Part shown: in pieces, positions 1 to 12,800 of the stretch | Layout: every line of letters starts with the position of its first letter | How positions within the stretch are numbered: position 1 is the first letter of the stretch | Source: Bathymodiolus brooksi | Lineage: Eukaryota > Mollusca > Bivalvia > Mytilida > Modiolidae | DNA length: 64,000 nucleotides | Reading direction: 5' to 3' | Assembly: GCA_963680875.1 (NCBI GenBank) | Contig: OY804586.1 | Coordinates: 55,896,203 to 55,960,202, forward strand | Position numbers and translations under genes: made by a program | The notes under the pieces: generated by a model | Databases searched by the model: none | What the model was told of the DNA's origin: nothing | Seen by the model: only the letters and a program-made list of their open reading frames with translations

Positions 1-3000
1 TGTCTGTCGTTGTTTGTTTTAGAGGGGTTCGTGCTGCTCAATCTTTAGTTTTCTGTGTAGTGTTTTGTCTGTCGTTGTTTGTTTTTTAGAGGGGTTCGTG
101 CTGCTCAATCTTTAGTTTTCTGTGTAGTGATTTGTCTGTCGTTGTTTGTCTTTAGAGGGGTTCGTGCTGCTCAATCTTCAGTTTTCTGTGTAGTGTTTTG
201 TCTGTCGTTGTTTGTTTTTAAAGGAGTTCGTGCTGCTCAATCTTTCGTTTTCTGTGTAGTGTTTTGTCTGTCGTTGTTTGTTTTTAGAGGGGTTCGTGCT
301 GCTCAATCTTTAGTTTTCTGTGTAGTGATTTGTCTGTCGTTGTTTGTTTTTAGAGGGGTTCGTGCTGCTCAATCTTTAGTTTTCTGTGTAGTGTTTTGTC
401 TGTCGTTGTTTGTTTTTAGAGGGGTTCGTGCTGCTCAATCTTTAGTTTTCTGTGTAGTGTTTTGTCTGTCGTTGTTTGTTTTAGAGGGGTTCGTGCTGCT
501 TAATATTTAGTTTTCTGTGTAGTGTTTTGTCTGTCGTTGTTTGTTTTTAGAGGGGTTCGTGCTGCTCAATCTTTAGTTTTTCTGTGTAGTGTTTTGTCTG
601 TCGTTGTTTGTTTTTAGAGGGGTTCGTGCTGCTCAATCTTTAGTTTTCTGTGTAGTGCTTTGTCTGTCGTTGTTTGTTTTTAGAGGAGTTCGTGCTGCTC
701 AATCCTTAGTTTTCTGTGTAGTGTTTTGTCTGTCGTTGTTTGTGCTTAGAGGGGTTCGTGCTGCTCAATCTTCAGTTTTCTGTGTAGTGTTTTGTCTGTC
801 GGTGTTTGTTTTTAGAGGGGTTCGTGCTGCTCAATCTTTAGTTTTCTGTGTAGTGTTTTGTCTGTCGTTGTTTGTTTTTAGAGAGGTTCGTGCTGCTCAA
901 TCTTTAGTTTTCTGTGTAGTGTTTTGTCTGTCGTTGTTTGTTTTTAGAGGGGTTCGTGCTGCTCAATCGTTAGTTTTCTGTGTAGTGTTTTGTCTGTCGT
1001 TGTTTGTTTTAGAGGGGTTCGTGCTGCTCAATCTTTAGTTTTCTGTGTAGTGTTTTGTCTGTCGTTGTTTGTTTTTTAGAGGGGTTCGTGCTGCTCAATC
1101 TTTAGTTTTCTGTGTAGTGATTTGTCTGTCGTTGTTTGTCTTTAGAGGGGTTCGTGCTGCTCAATCTTCAGTTTTCTGTGTAGTGCTTTGTCTGTCGTTG
1201 TTTGTTTTTAAAGGAGTTCGTGCTGCTCAATCTTTCGTTTTCTGTGTAGTGTTTTGTCTGTCGTTGTTTGTTTTTAGAGGGGTTCGTGCTGCTCAATCTT
1301 TAGTTTTCTGTGTAGTGTTTTGTCTGTCGTTGTTTGTTTTTTAGAGGGGTTCGTGCTGCTCAATCTTTAGTTTTCTGTACAGTGTTTTGTCTGTCGTTGT
1401 TTGTGTAAGAGGGGTTCGTGCTGCTCAACCTTTAGTTTTCTGTGTAGTGTTTTGTCTGTCGTTGTTTGTTTTTTAGAGGGGTTTGTGCTGCTCAATCTTT
1501 AGTTTTCTGTGTAGTGATTTGTCTGTCGTTGTTTGTCTTTAGAGGGGTTCGTGCTGCTCAATCTTTAGTTTTCTGTGTAGTGTTTTGTCTGTCGTTGTTT
1601 GTTTTTAGAGGGGTTCGTGCTGCTCAATCTTTAGTTTTCTGTGTAGTGTTTTGTCTGTCGTTGTTTGTTTTTAGAGGGGTTCGTGCTGCTCAATCTTTAG
1701 TTTTCTGTGTAGTGTTTTGTCTGTCGTTGTTTGTTTTAGAAGGGTTCGTGCTGCTCAATCTTTAGTTTTCTGTGTAGTGTTTTGTCTGTCGTTGTTTGTT
1801 TTTAGAGGGGTTCGTGCTGCTCAATCTTTAGTTTTTCTGTGTAGTGTTTTGTCTGTCGTTGTTTGTTTTTAGAGGGGTTCGTGCTGCTCAATCTTTAGTT
1901 TTCTGTGTAGTGCTTTGTCTGTCGTTGTTTGTTTTTAGAGGGGTTCGTGCTACTCAATCTTTAGTTTTCTGTGTAGTGTTTTGTTTGTCGTTGTTTGTCT
2001 TTAGTGGGGTTCGTGCTACTCAATCTTTAGTTTTCTGTGTAGTGTTTTGTTTGTCGTTGTTTGTTTTTAGTGGGGTTTGTGCTGCTCAATCTTTAGTTTT
2101 CTGTGTTGTGTTTTGTCTGTCGTTGTTTGTTTTTAGAGGAGTTCGTGCTGCTCAATCTTTAGTTTTCTGTGTAGTGTTTTGTCTGTCGTTGTTTGTGCTT
2201 AGAGGGGTTCGTGCTGCTCAATCTTCAGTTTTCTGTGTAGTGTTTTGTCTGTCGTTGTTTGTTTTTAGAGGGGTTCGTGCTGCTCAATCTTTAGTTTTCT
2301 GTGTAGTGCTTTGTCTGTCGTTGTTTGTTTTTAGAGGGGTTCGTGCTGCTCAATCTTTAGTTTTCTGTGTAGTGCTTTGTCTGTCGTTGTTTATTTTTTG
2401 AGCGGCTCGTGCTGCTCAATCCTTAGTTTTCTGTGTAGTGTTTTGTCTGTCGTTGTTTGTTTTTAGTGGGATTCGTGCTGCTCAATCTTTAGTTTTCTGT
2501 GTAGTGTTTTGTCTGTCGTTGTTTGTTTTTAGAGGGGTTCGTGCTGCTCAATCTTTAGTTTTCTGTGTAGTGTTTTATCTGTCGTTGTTTGTTTTTAGAG
2601 GGGTTCGTGCTGCTCAATCGTTAGTTTTCTGTGTAGTGTTTTGTCTGTCGTGTTTGTTTTTAGAGGGGTTCGTGCTGCTCAATCGTTAGTTTTCTGTGTA
2701 GTGTTTTGTCTGTCGTGTTTGTTTTTAGAGGGGTTCGTGCTGCTCAATCGTTAGTTTTCTGTGTAGTGTTTTGTCTGTCGTGTTTGTTTTTAGAGGGGTT
2801 CGTGCTGCTCAATCGTTAGTTTTCTGTGTAGTGTTTTGTCTGTCGTGTTTGTTTTTAGAGGGGTTCGTGCTGCTCAATCTTTAGTTTTCTGTGTAGTGTT
2901 TTGTCTGTCGTTGTTTGTTTTTAGTGGGATTCGTGCTGCTCAATCTTTAGTTTTCTGTGTAGTGTTTTGTCTGTCGTTGTTTGTTTTTAGAGGGGTTCGT

Positions 3001-5680
3001 GCTGCTCAATCTTTAGTTTTCTGTGTAGTGTTTTATCTGTCGTTGTTTGTTTTTAGTGGGGTTCGTGCTGCTCAATCGTTAGTTTTCTGTGTAGTGTTTT
3101 GTCTGTCGTGTTTGTTTTTAGAGGGGTTCGTGCTGCTCAATCGTTAGTTTTCTGTGTAGTGTTTTGTCTGTCGTGTTTGTTTTTAGAGGGGTTCGTGCTG
3201 CTCAATCGTTAGTTTTCTGTGTAGTATTTTGTCTGTCGTGTTTGTTTTTAGAGGGGTTCGTGCTGCTCAATCTTCAGTTTTCTGTGTAGTGTTTTGTCTG
3301 TCGTTGTTTGTTTTTAGAGGGGTTCGTGCTGCTCAATCTTTAGTTTTCTGTGTAGTATTTTGTCTGTCGTTGTTTGTTTTTTGAGGGGTTCGTGCTGCTC
3401 AATCTTTAGTTTTCTGTGTAGTGTTTTGTCTGTCGTTGTTTGTTTTTAGAGGGGTTCGTGCTGCTCAATCTTTAGTTTTCTGTGTAGTGTTTTGTCTGTC
3501 GTTGTTTGTTTTTAGAGGGATTCGTGCTGCTCAATCTTCAGTTTTCTGTGTAGTGTTTTGTCTGTCGTTGTTTGTTTTTAAAGGAGTTCGTGCTGCTCAA
3601 TCTTTAGTTTTCTGTGTAGTGTTTTGTTTGTCTTTGTTTGTTTTTAGAGGGGTTCGTGCTGCTCAATCTTTAGTTTTCTGTGTAGTGTTTTGTCTGTCTT
3701 TGTTTGTTTTTAGAGGGGTTCGTGCTGCTCAATCTTTAGTTTTCTGTGTAGTGTTTTGTCTGTCGTTGTTTGTTTTTAGAGGGGTTCGTGCTGCTTAATC
3801 TTTCGTTTTCTGTGTAGTGTTTTGTCTGTCGTTGTTTGTTTTTAGAGGGGTTCGTGCTGCTCAATCTTTAGTTTTCTGTATAGTGTTTTGACTGTCGTTG
3901 TTTGTTTTAGAGGGGTTCGTGCTGCTCAATCTTTAGTTTTCTGTGTAGTGTTTTGTCTGTCGTTGTTTGTTTTTTAGAGGGGTTCGTGCTGCTCAATCTT
4001 TAGTTTTCTGTGTAGTGTTTTGTCTGTCGTTGTTTGTTTTTAGTGGGATTCGTGCTGCTCAATCTTTAGTTTTCTGTGTAGTGTTTTGTCTGTCGTTGTT
4101 TGTTTTTAGAGGGGTTCGTGCTGCTCAATCTTTAGTTTTCTGTGTAGTGTTTTATCTGTCGTTGTTTGTTTTTAGTGGGGTTCGTGCTGCTCAATCGTTA
4201 GTTTTCTGTGTAGTGTTTTGTCTGTCGTGTTTGTTTTTAGAGGGGTTCGTGCTGCTCAATCGTTAGTTTTCTGTGTAGTGTTTTGTCTGTCGTGTTTGTT
4301 TTTAGAGGGGTTCGTGCTGCTCAATCGTTAGTTTTCTGTGTAGTATTTTGTCTGTCGTGTTTGTTTTTAGAGGGGTTCGTGCTGCTCAATCTTCAGTTTT
4401 CTGTGTAGTGTTTTGTCTGTCGTTGTTTGTTTTTAGAGGGGTTCGTGCTGCTCAATCTTTAGTTTTCTGTGTAGTATTTTGTCTGTCGTTGTTTGTTTTT
4501 TGAGGGGTTCGTGCTGCTCAATCTTTAGTTTTCTGTGTAGTGTTTTGTCTGTCGTTGTTTGTTTTTAGAGGGGTTCGTGCTGCTCAATCTTTAGTTTTCT
4601 GTGTAGTGTTTTGTCTGTCGTTGTTTGTTTTTAGAGGGATTCGTGCTGCTCAATCTTCAGTTTTCTGTGTAGTGTTTTGTCTGTCGTTGTTTGTTTTTAA
4701 AGGAGTTCGTGCTGCTCAATCTTTAGTTTTCTGTGTAGTGTTTTGTTTGTCTTTGTTTGTTTTTAGAGGGGTTCGTGCTGCTCAATCTTTAGTTTTCTGT
4801 GTAGTGTTTTGTCTGTCTTTGTTTGTTTTTAGAGGGGTTCGTGCTGCTCAATCTTTAGTTTTCTGTGTAGTGTTTTGTCTGTCGTTGTTTGTTTTTAGAG
4901 GGGTTCGTGCTGCTCAATCTTTCGTTTTCTGTGTAGTGTTTTGTCTGTCGTTGTTTGTTTTTAGAGGGGTTCGTGCTGCTCAATCTTTAGTTTTCTGTAT
5001 AGTGTTTTGACTGTCGTTGTTTGTTTTAGAGGGGTTCGTGCTGCTCAATCTTTAGTTTTCTGTGTAGTGTTTTGTCTGTCGTTGTTTGTTTTTTAGAGGG
5101 GTTCGTGCTGCTCAATCTTTAGTTTTCTGTGTAGTGATTTGTCTGTCGTTGTTTGTCTTTAGAGGGTTCGTGCTGCTCAATCTTCAGTTTTCTCTGTAGT
5201 GTTTTGTCTGTCGTTTGTTTTTAAAGGAGTTCGTGCTGCTCAATCTTTCGTTTTCTGTGTAGTGTTTTGTCTGTCGTTGTTTGTTTTTAGAGGGGTTCGT
5301 GCTGCTCAATCTTCAGTTTTCTGTGTAGTGTTTTGTCTGTCGTTGTTTGTTTTTAGAGGGGTTCGTGCTGCTCAATCTTTAGTTTTCTGTGTAGTGTTTT
5401 GTCTGTCGTTGTTTGTTTTTAGAGGGGTTCGTGCTGCTCAATCTTTAGTTTTCTGTGTAGTGCTTTGTCTGTCGTTGTTTGTTTTTAGAGGAGTTCGTGC
5501 TGCTCAATCCTTAGTTTTCTGTGTAGTGTTTTGTCTGTCGTTGTTTGTGCTTAGAGGGGTTCGTGCTGCTCAATCTTTAGTTTTCTGTGTAGTGTTTTGT
5601 CTGTCGTTGTTTGTTTTTAGTGGGGTACGTGCTGCTCAATCTTTAGTTTTCTGTTTAGTGTTTTGTCTGTCGTGGTTTGT
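1..5680. repeat. 66-bp satellite array, about 86 copies
   Basis: A head-to-tail unit of 66 bp (core TTCGTGCTGCTCAATCTTTAG, then TTTTCTGTGTAGTG and TGTCTGTCGTTGTTTG) fills the start of the window and continues off its left edge. Some units are 64-67 bp, which breaks phase. Blocks recur at about 990 bp (near 79 and 1069) and about 1119 bp (near 3421 and 4540), so the array grew by block duplication as well as single units. In one + frame the consensus is 22 open codons, giving short hydrophobic repeat ORFs. I do not regard these as genes, because indels break the frame repeatedly. The last unit runs into the 3' part of a dispersed element also seen at 25.9 kb. Confidence 0.95.
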
Positions 5681-5760
5681 CTGTTTGTCTCTTTTTCCTT
5701 TTGTCATTACATTGTCTGTCCCTTTGTTTACGGTTTTTGTTTGATTACCCATTGGGTATC
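5660..5760 (+). repeat. 3' flank of the dispersed element that seeded the 66-bp array
   Basis: After the last unit the sequence runs through TTGTCTGTCC, a TTTACGG stretch and GGGTATCTTCAAA. The same order (TTGTCTATCC, TTTACGGGTT, TGGTATCTTTAAA) follows the single repeat unit near 25950-26225. This marks the array as an internal expansion of a dispersed repeat. Confidence 0.7.
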
Positions 5761-5849
5761 TTCAAACTTACTTCGATGTGATAGAACGAACAAAACCAAC
5801 GATCTTGAAAACGTGCATTATGCCACTACCCCGATATTAGGGATTGAGT

Positions 5850-5998
5850 TATGGTGTTTAACGCCATTTTAACACTATTTCAGCTATATCGTTGCGGTCA
5901 GTTTTATTGGTGGAGGAAACCGGAGTACCCGAAGAAAACCACCAACCTGCCCCGAGTCACTGACAAACGTTATCACATAATGTTTTATAAAATACACT
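5850..5998 (-). mobile_element. SINE type A fragment (3' module and middle)
   Basis: Contains the reverse-oriented module GGTGTTTAACGCCA, then AGCTATATCGT and GGAGGAAACCGGAGTACCC, and ends near TCACATAATG. The tRNA-like head is missing. Confidence 0.8.
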
Positions 5999-6042
5999 AT
6001 TCGATATTAAAATAAAATAACCACTTATTTACATATATATAA

Positions 6043-6315
6043 CAGGGGCGGATCCAGGGGGTGCGCACCCGGCGCGCGCCCCCCCCCCCCCTAAAATTGG
6101 AAAAAATATGATTTTTTTGGCGTAAAATCGTGATTTTCCACACGAAATACCCCAAAAATTTTCGCGCCTCCCTCCGCCATTGGAAAAAATATGATTTTTT
6201 GGCGTAAAATCGTGTTTTTTCACACGAAACACCTCAAAATTTTTCGCGCCTCCCTCCGCTCGTCGCATTTTTTTAAGTGCGCCCCCCCTAACTTGAAATC
6301 CTGGATCCGCCCCTG
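6043..6315. mobile_element. hAT-like MITE
   Basis: Bounded by CAGGGGCGGATCCAGG and its inverted copy CCTGGATCCGCCCCTG. The interior is a C-run, AT-rich blocks and an internal direct duplication of about 75 bp (AAAATATGATTTTTTGGCG occurs twice). The CAG...CTG ends and terminal inverted repeats suggest hAT. Target-site duplications are not clear. A second copy in reverse orientation lies at 26024-26201. No transposase is present. Confidence 0.8.
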
Positions 6316-6617
6316 TATAAAAATAGTTTATGCTGTAAGTAAATACAACCACATATTTATATGTTTGCGTCAAACAATTACATGGTTTATAAGTCGGGTT
6401 AACATTTCGTATCAAGATGTTACATTTAATAAGCACACGTCTAAAGGGCATTCAATCTTATTGAACAACACATCCAGACGTATAAATTGTGTCTCTACCT
6501 TCAAGAAATATATTCATTTTTATTTAGTTCTATTTGTTTATATATTAATAGTAAACTTAATCAAATTGGCGACTTTTATTCCAAAATACAGAATAATTTT
6601 CTATATTACGAAAGGGC

Positions 6618-6631
6618 GTGTCACGTGACAC
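6618..6631. promoter_or_regulatory. 14-bp perfect palindrome with CACGTG E-box
   Basis: GTGTCACGTGACAC is a perfect palindrome about 130 bp upstream of the candidate start codon of the WAP/Kunitz gene. Its core matches the E-box bound by bHLH-zip factors of the USF/MITF/TFE type. A promoter role is inferred from position only; no TATA box is convincing. Confidence 0.4.
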
Positions 6632-6759
6632 ATGTACGAATATTGTAATTTTATTTGAATTTACAGTAGATTTTTTTTTATTAATTATTCTGAAAGACTA
6701 TTGACATCAGATATTACAGCCTAGTCTAAGATTTTTACACAGTGAAAGTAAACGTGAAA

Positions 6760-6810
6760 ATGTGGCCGATTGTCTTCGTCCTGTATGGATGTCTGTGTCA
6801 GCTTGCTCAT
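6760..6810 (+). CDS. Exon 1: candidate signal peptide
   Basis: ATG with A at -3 opens [17 protein letters not shown], a short hydrophobic stretch typical of a secretion signal, followed by the strong donor GTAAGT at 6811. It ends in phase 0, which matches exon 2. It lacks a basic n-region, and the link across a 23.7-kb repeat-filled intron is inferred. It could belong to another transcript. Confidence 0.55.
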
Positions 6811-9800
6811 GTAAGTAGTGCTTTATTCCATACTTTTGCAGTAATGCGATTAGCTTTTTCTTATTTTATTTTATATTCTATTATTTTGTTTTACGTTAAT
6901 ATAAAATTTGTTCACGCCACGAAATAGCTGAAATACTGCTAAAGTTGGCGCTAAACACCAATCAATCAATCAATCAATATTCTTGTATTTATTTGAATTT
7001 GGCGTTTTCAGGTTTTTGGTTTTTTTTATTTAATTTTCATTAATGTAATGACCTCTAAAATTATTCTACACATTTAAGATGGTTATGGGGTTAGAGTTAT
7101 GGTGTTTAACGCCACTTTAACAATATTTCACTATATCGTGGCAGTTTTATTCATTCATTCCTCTATATAGAGATTCCTATGAAATTTCAAATAGAAATTA
7201 AACAATAGAATACATTAATTATAACATGTCAATTAGAAGTTTTATATACAATAGTAGTAGTTTGTAACATACACATTTTTCCTTCTTTGATGTTTTTATG
7301 CAGTAATCAACTTAAAAATAGTGAACTTTTACAAACCATGGTCTAACATGAAGATCTTGATGTTATTCCATGATTTTGCGGACCTCGACGAAAGCACTCA
7401 ATATTGATTTCTGTTACAAACCAAATGTCATGGATCTTACTCATGAACTTATTCAAACCAACTCATCCTTCGGATTCGTTGGTTTAAATAAGTTAATTCG
7501 TTAGATATATAAAACTTATTTTGTGGTTTGCTGATGATACAATTATCAACTGGATCAACTAGCAATTAACGTGAACATAATCTCATTACAATAATTTCTT
7601 TTGATTTTTATTAGTCTGTACAAACTGAAATAGCAGGCGTTTTAGGCACAGCTTATAATAATATGTTATGTGCACTAATTTTGATATCTACGATTTACAC
7701 TGAGAAACGGACAAAAATTATGTGACAGGAAGGACTAAATTATCTATATATATATATTTATCCTTATTTCACCTGTCTGGTTGTGTTACTTTCACTTTCG
7801 TTTTCTCATTTTATATTTGAAAGAAATTAATTAGAAAAGTTGCGATTTTATCTACACGAAATGGCGACCCAAAATTTAGTATAATGTTATACTTATGTGT
7901 TTTTGTTTTTATCAGTTCTTTTTTAATGAAATTTACATAAACTGAAATAAACTCTGATGAAATGATTATTTATTCGATTTAACCATAAAATGCGCGTTAT
8001 GTTGACTTTGTGACCAAAGGCAGTGATCATGTTATTACTGTTACGTAGTTTGATAAAATTGTTTATTCATTTATCTCGTTTATACCAGGAAATTCCGTGT
8101 GCATGTACATCGTGACGACATACGAAATGTGTTAATCCTCTGTTATTACACCGCATGTAAATTGTTATTTTTCACAAGCGGATATAAAATGCATGAGAGT
8201 TAAAAGTACATGTAACTTTGTACTTAAGTTCAGAAGCATCTACGTACTAGGAAACCCCGCCACGATATAGCTGAAATATCTCTTAAGTTGGCGTTAAGCA
8301 CCAATGAATCAATCAGTCAATCAATTAATCGTAATAGTAAACGAAACATTCGGCGTGAAAACCAACGACCTTTATTATATTTGTTTACTTTGTCGTTTTG
8401 ATATATCAGACGAGCCCCTTAGGGCGAGTCTTACATTCAATCAGATTACAGGTCGTTGCTTTTTTTTTCACGAGCGTAAGTCAAAAGTACACCTATCACT
8501 GCATAGTGCATAATGTCAAAGAGCGTTAGACCATAACCTACTACATCTATGGTTAGCAATGCATCACAGGAGCTATCGTGATCGTAATCCTATGAGGTGG
8601 ATTGACAATAACCTATGTAATCAAGTGTCTATCACCACTATCTTTGTGAGTTCGAATCTCGTTCATGGCGAGGTGTACTCGATACAACATTATGTGATAA
8701 AGTTTGTCAGTGACTTGCGGCAGGTCGGTGGTTTTCTCCGAGTACCCTGATTTCCTCTACCAATATAACTGACCTCCACGATATAACTGGAATATTGTTG
8801 AAAGTAGCGTTGAACATCATAACCCTGTCGTGTTGATATATCAGACGAGCCCTAAGGGGTGAGTTCTACATTCAATCAGATTACAGGTCGTTACTTTGGG
8901 TTTTTTTCACAATGGAAAGTCAAAAGTACATATACAATACATTTTATAATGTCAAACAACGTTAGACCATAAGCTACTACTACTACATCTATGGTTAACA
9001 ATGTCTCTTGATATATAGAGTAGGGAATATATATGAATTAAATTATTTTAAGCTAGTCTTATTGGTGTGTAAAATTTGACCAAAGTATATTTTGTATAAA
9101 ACGTGATTAAAGTATACTTCAGTAAACGTTTATACAACTGATGATGATCTCATAAATATACAAGTATATGTAAATGCAATCAACATATTTATAATAACAT
9201 TTTTACGTGATTGTATGCAGCAAAGTATGAATTTTCTTTTTTATTTTAAACCCATCTGTGTTGCACTTTATTATGTTAAATTTTAGAAGAATTTGTTTTG
9301 GCAAAAAAAAAAGCTGCATAGGCTTGTAGAAATGTGACCTGTAGATAAATCATAGTTTATCAATCCCATCCATTTATATTCCCTCTTTGCGGAAAATGGA
9401 GTTATCGTTCGTAATTTGAATTATCGTCCTTGGCAGTGGGTATATAGCATTTCCGGTTGCAAAAGTTTCCCTGGCGGTTTTTAATAGATTGATTGAATAA
9501 ATAATAAGTGCGAAAAAATATGAAATTAATTGACGTAGATTCCAAGGCAACACTTGAAGACTTCCTAACTTTAAAAAAAACTGAACTTGTACAGTTTCTA
9601 CGGAAATGTAATGAAAAAATCAGTGGTATCAAGAATGAGCTTACCCTCCGACAAAGATGTAGAGACGTATCTTTTAAAAAGCCGGTCAGATGACAATGAA
9701 AAAATTAGCTGCTATAGACAGTTCATTAGAGTCTTTAACTTTTATAAAGAAAATTATATACACGAAATTCCCTTTTTTTAAACTTCTATAAAAAAAAGTT

Positions 9801-12800
9801 ATTTACTCTAAAACATATTTTTCTCTGGATTTGTAACATATTTGTACAAATAACTCCAAGTTTGTATTTTCATACCACTGAATATGTTAAATATTTTGGA
9901 TGATTGTCACCAGATTTTTCTGCAAAACGGAAATACTGCGCGATTTTCCCTGTACACTGAAAGCGGAAATATTTAAAAAAAAAAAGAAAAAAAAAGATTT
10001 TCTCTCCCTTCATTAAAAAGCGTATTTTATTATTTTCATTACACTCGAAGACAAGGCAAGATAAATTTGAAAGCATTTTAGAATTAATAGAATCTGTGGT
10101 TTCTTCACCATTTGTAAAAGCAGAAGCGGATTTGGTAGAATATTTTGTACTGTGTTTGAAACGGTCTGTGCGTCTTCATTAGCAATGTCCTCTTATCAGA
10201 TAGGTGAACACCTGCATCTAACATTTGCCGACCATCTCGACTTGCACAGTCAACAAGCAAATCCCAATTTTCGGTTTCCGTCAGAGCAGATCCCACTTTT
10301 TTCTGAATGAATAATGTCCCTCATCTGGAATATTTTGAATAGGAAATAAAACGATCACGAACGCGGCTTTTTTCTGTTTTTAATATATCAAGAACAAGCA
10401 ATCGGTCTATCGTTTAAAAAACAATGGTGTATTTGGAGATCGCATCTCTGTCCATTGAAACTTATCTGTCATATTAAAGATGTATTTTTAGACATATGCA
10501 CTTCTCGACCGCTACCCAATGATTTCGGATACCGTCTAAGTACTGACGACAAATAGATTATTTTGCAATAAATGCATTTACATCTCATAATCTTACAGCC
10601 AAAAATGCCGTTCTGAAGCTAAGCTTAACAATGTAGACAGACAAACAAAAGGACTGATAGGATTCGAACCACCTTCTAGAACTATCCATTCCATCACAAG
10701 GCAGCGCCAATGCGATCATGACTACTGTGCTCCCGCATTTATTACTTAATACAGTAGTGATGGGATAAAATGCGAATTAGTAAAGATAGCAGACGATTTG
10801 ATTTCTCATCTGCAGATTTAAGAAAATAACTACCAAGTACAAAAAAAAAATATAAAAAAAGCTCTGATGGTTTGCTTACGATAAAAACGACATGTGCTAA
10901 ATTGCTTTATTTTTATTGATTATGACAGTTTACGTGATGTTTGGAAAAAAAAAACAAAAAAAAAACCGACAGAATAGTTAATATTGATAAAGAAAAATAT
11001 GAAATTAACAGCTTGCATTCGTGTTATGATTTCATATGTAAGGAAATATTCGTTGTACGGCTTTCGAAAAAACGATACAAATCTACTGTACAATCACAAT
11101 TCTTATAATTTGTAAAATAAAATTAAAAAAAACTTAATATAAATATAGCCTCCATTTTTATCACTTTAACCGAAATTAATAACGAAACACATTATGTTCC
11201 TAAAAAACAAAAAAAAAAACAAAAAAAAAACCCAAAAAAAAACGAAAAAAAAAACAAGACAAAAACTTCTCCGATAGGATTCGCACTCTCAGTGTAAGTC
11301 TGCAGGGGTCGTGAAGCAGCGACTATACGATCACGTCTATGGTACAATGATCACATTTGTAAGTTTTGTTTTCTTTTTTGTGGTATATAAGGTGTACCTG
11401 ATGTAAATTGGTGCAACTCTATAATAAAGCAGACGATGCCTATATTTCATAAAATCATATTTAAGCATATTCCATAAAAGGGAAAGTCTTTATATGCATG
11501 TTAAAAAGGAAGTTTTGTGTTGCAACTTTTTGATTTTTAACAATTGTATTTTTGTTTGTTTTCGTGTTTTTCTCCTTTACACCAGCATTGAGAGCACTTG
11601 TATCTGAAATTTTTTCCATTTCCCCCCCTTTAAAATCGGTAAAATCTTCAATTTTCCCCATCCAGTTTTTGGAAGAAGCGGTCATATTTCTACCTGACGT
11701 CTCTGACGTTTGGAGATGGCCAAATCCGGTAAAAACCCTAAATGCTCCTTTTTTATTACAAAATCGGCAGTGGAACCAAAGAATGAATAGTCATGAACCA
11801 TGTATATAACTAAAGGTAAAATATTCAATTTCTTTATCCTGAATGGAGCCTGTCGTAATTTCTATGGGAATCTGCATTGATCTCTTGAAAAAAAAACAAA
11901 AAAACTAAACATCATGCAAAAATAGACATATTTTTAATAGACTCCGAGCAGATAAAATATCTTGAACATTTCAAGATTAAGATAATCCCCTGTAAAAGGA
12001 AATAAAACAAATGATTCCACTGCGTAAATCGGAATGAATTTTCCAAACATCGCTATTAACGTCCGTAATTTTAACAGCAAAGCCGATTTTCGAGAAAATC
12101 ATCTTTGAATATAAAACACTGAATTTATTAATTATTACGGTCATTCAGGATATGAAATAAATATTCAGATCTCATAGAATTTACCGATATAAAAAGCTAA
12201 ATAAAATAATTCCAATAAATCGGATTTTATTTGAATAAGAATACATAGTTTTTTCAATTTTTTTTAAACTTTTTGTGACGTTCCTAAGTTATGTAACCGG
12301 ATGTGTACATACCCTCTGCCAGGAAAAGATAACTCGATTCAAGAACGATAACTCTAGTTATCGTAAATCGGGAATAATGAAATGGAAATTTTAATATGAC
12401 GCCCTTCTTTCGCTTTGCAAACAAACGAGCAATTAATCAGATGGCAAAATCGCATTAGCACATGTGCGATGCACACATTTAAGCCAGGGGATCAAATCAC
12501 AAAATAAAATTATTTACACTGTTGTTAACGTTTTAAACATCTACATGATATTCACTGAAAATAATCAACATATCCAAAATTAATAATATGCGGTGTACAA
12601 TTAAAACATGCAAGCACAATAGTATTGTTACTGATGCTCCATCAATACGACTGACTTTCCCGTCGTAAAAGTACATGTTGATGAGTTATTGTTTGCTCAA
12701 ACTTGGCAGTATAAATTGTGTGCGACATTGTCCGCAAACGTAAATATAAATTACCGTCTTCCATCAAAGTATACTACCGTATTTGTACTGAAACTAAGAT

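Noticed and set aside
79..5744. Many 83-185 codon ORFs in the first 5.7 kb as genes
   Set aside because: All are frames of the 66-bp tandem repeat, broken and restarted by unit-length indels. No non-repeat sequence, start context or splice signal supports translation.
6029..6628. Opposing 140- and 145-codon ORFs near 6.2 kb
   Set aside because: Both run through the hAT MITE with its C-runs and inverted ends.
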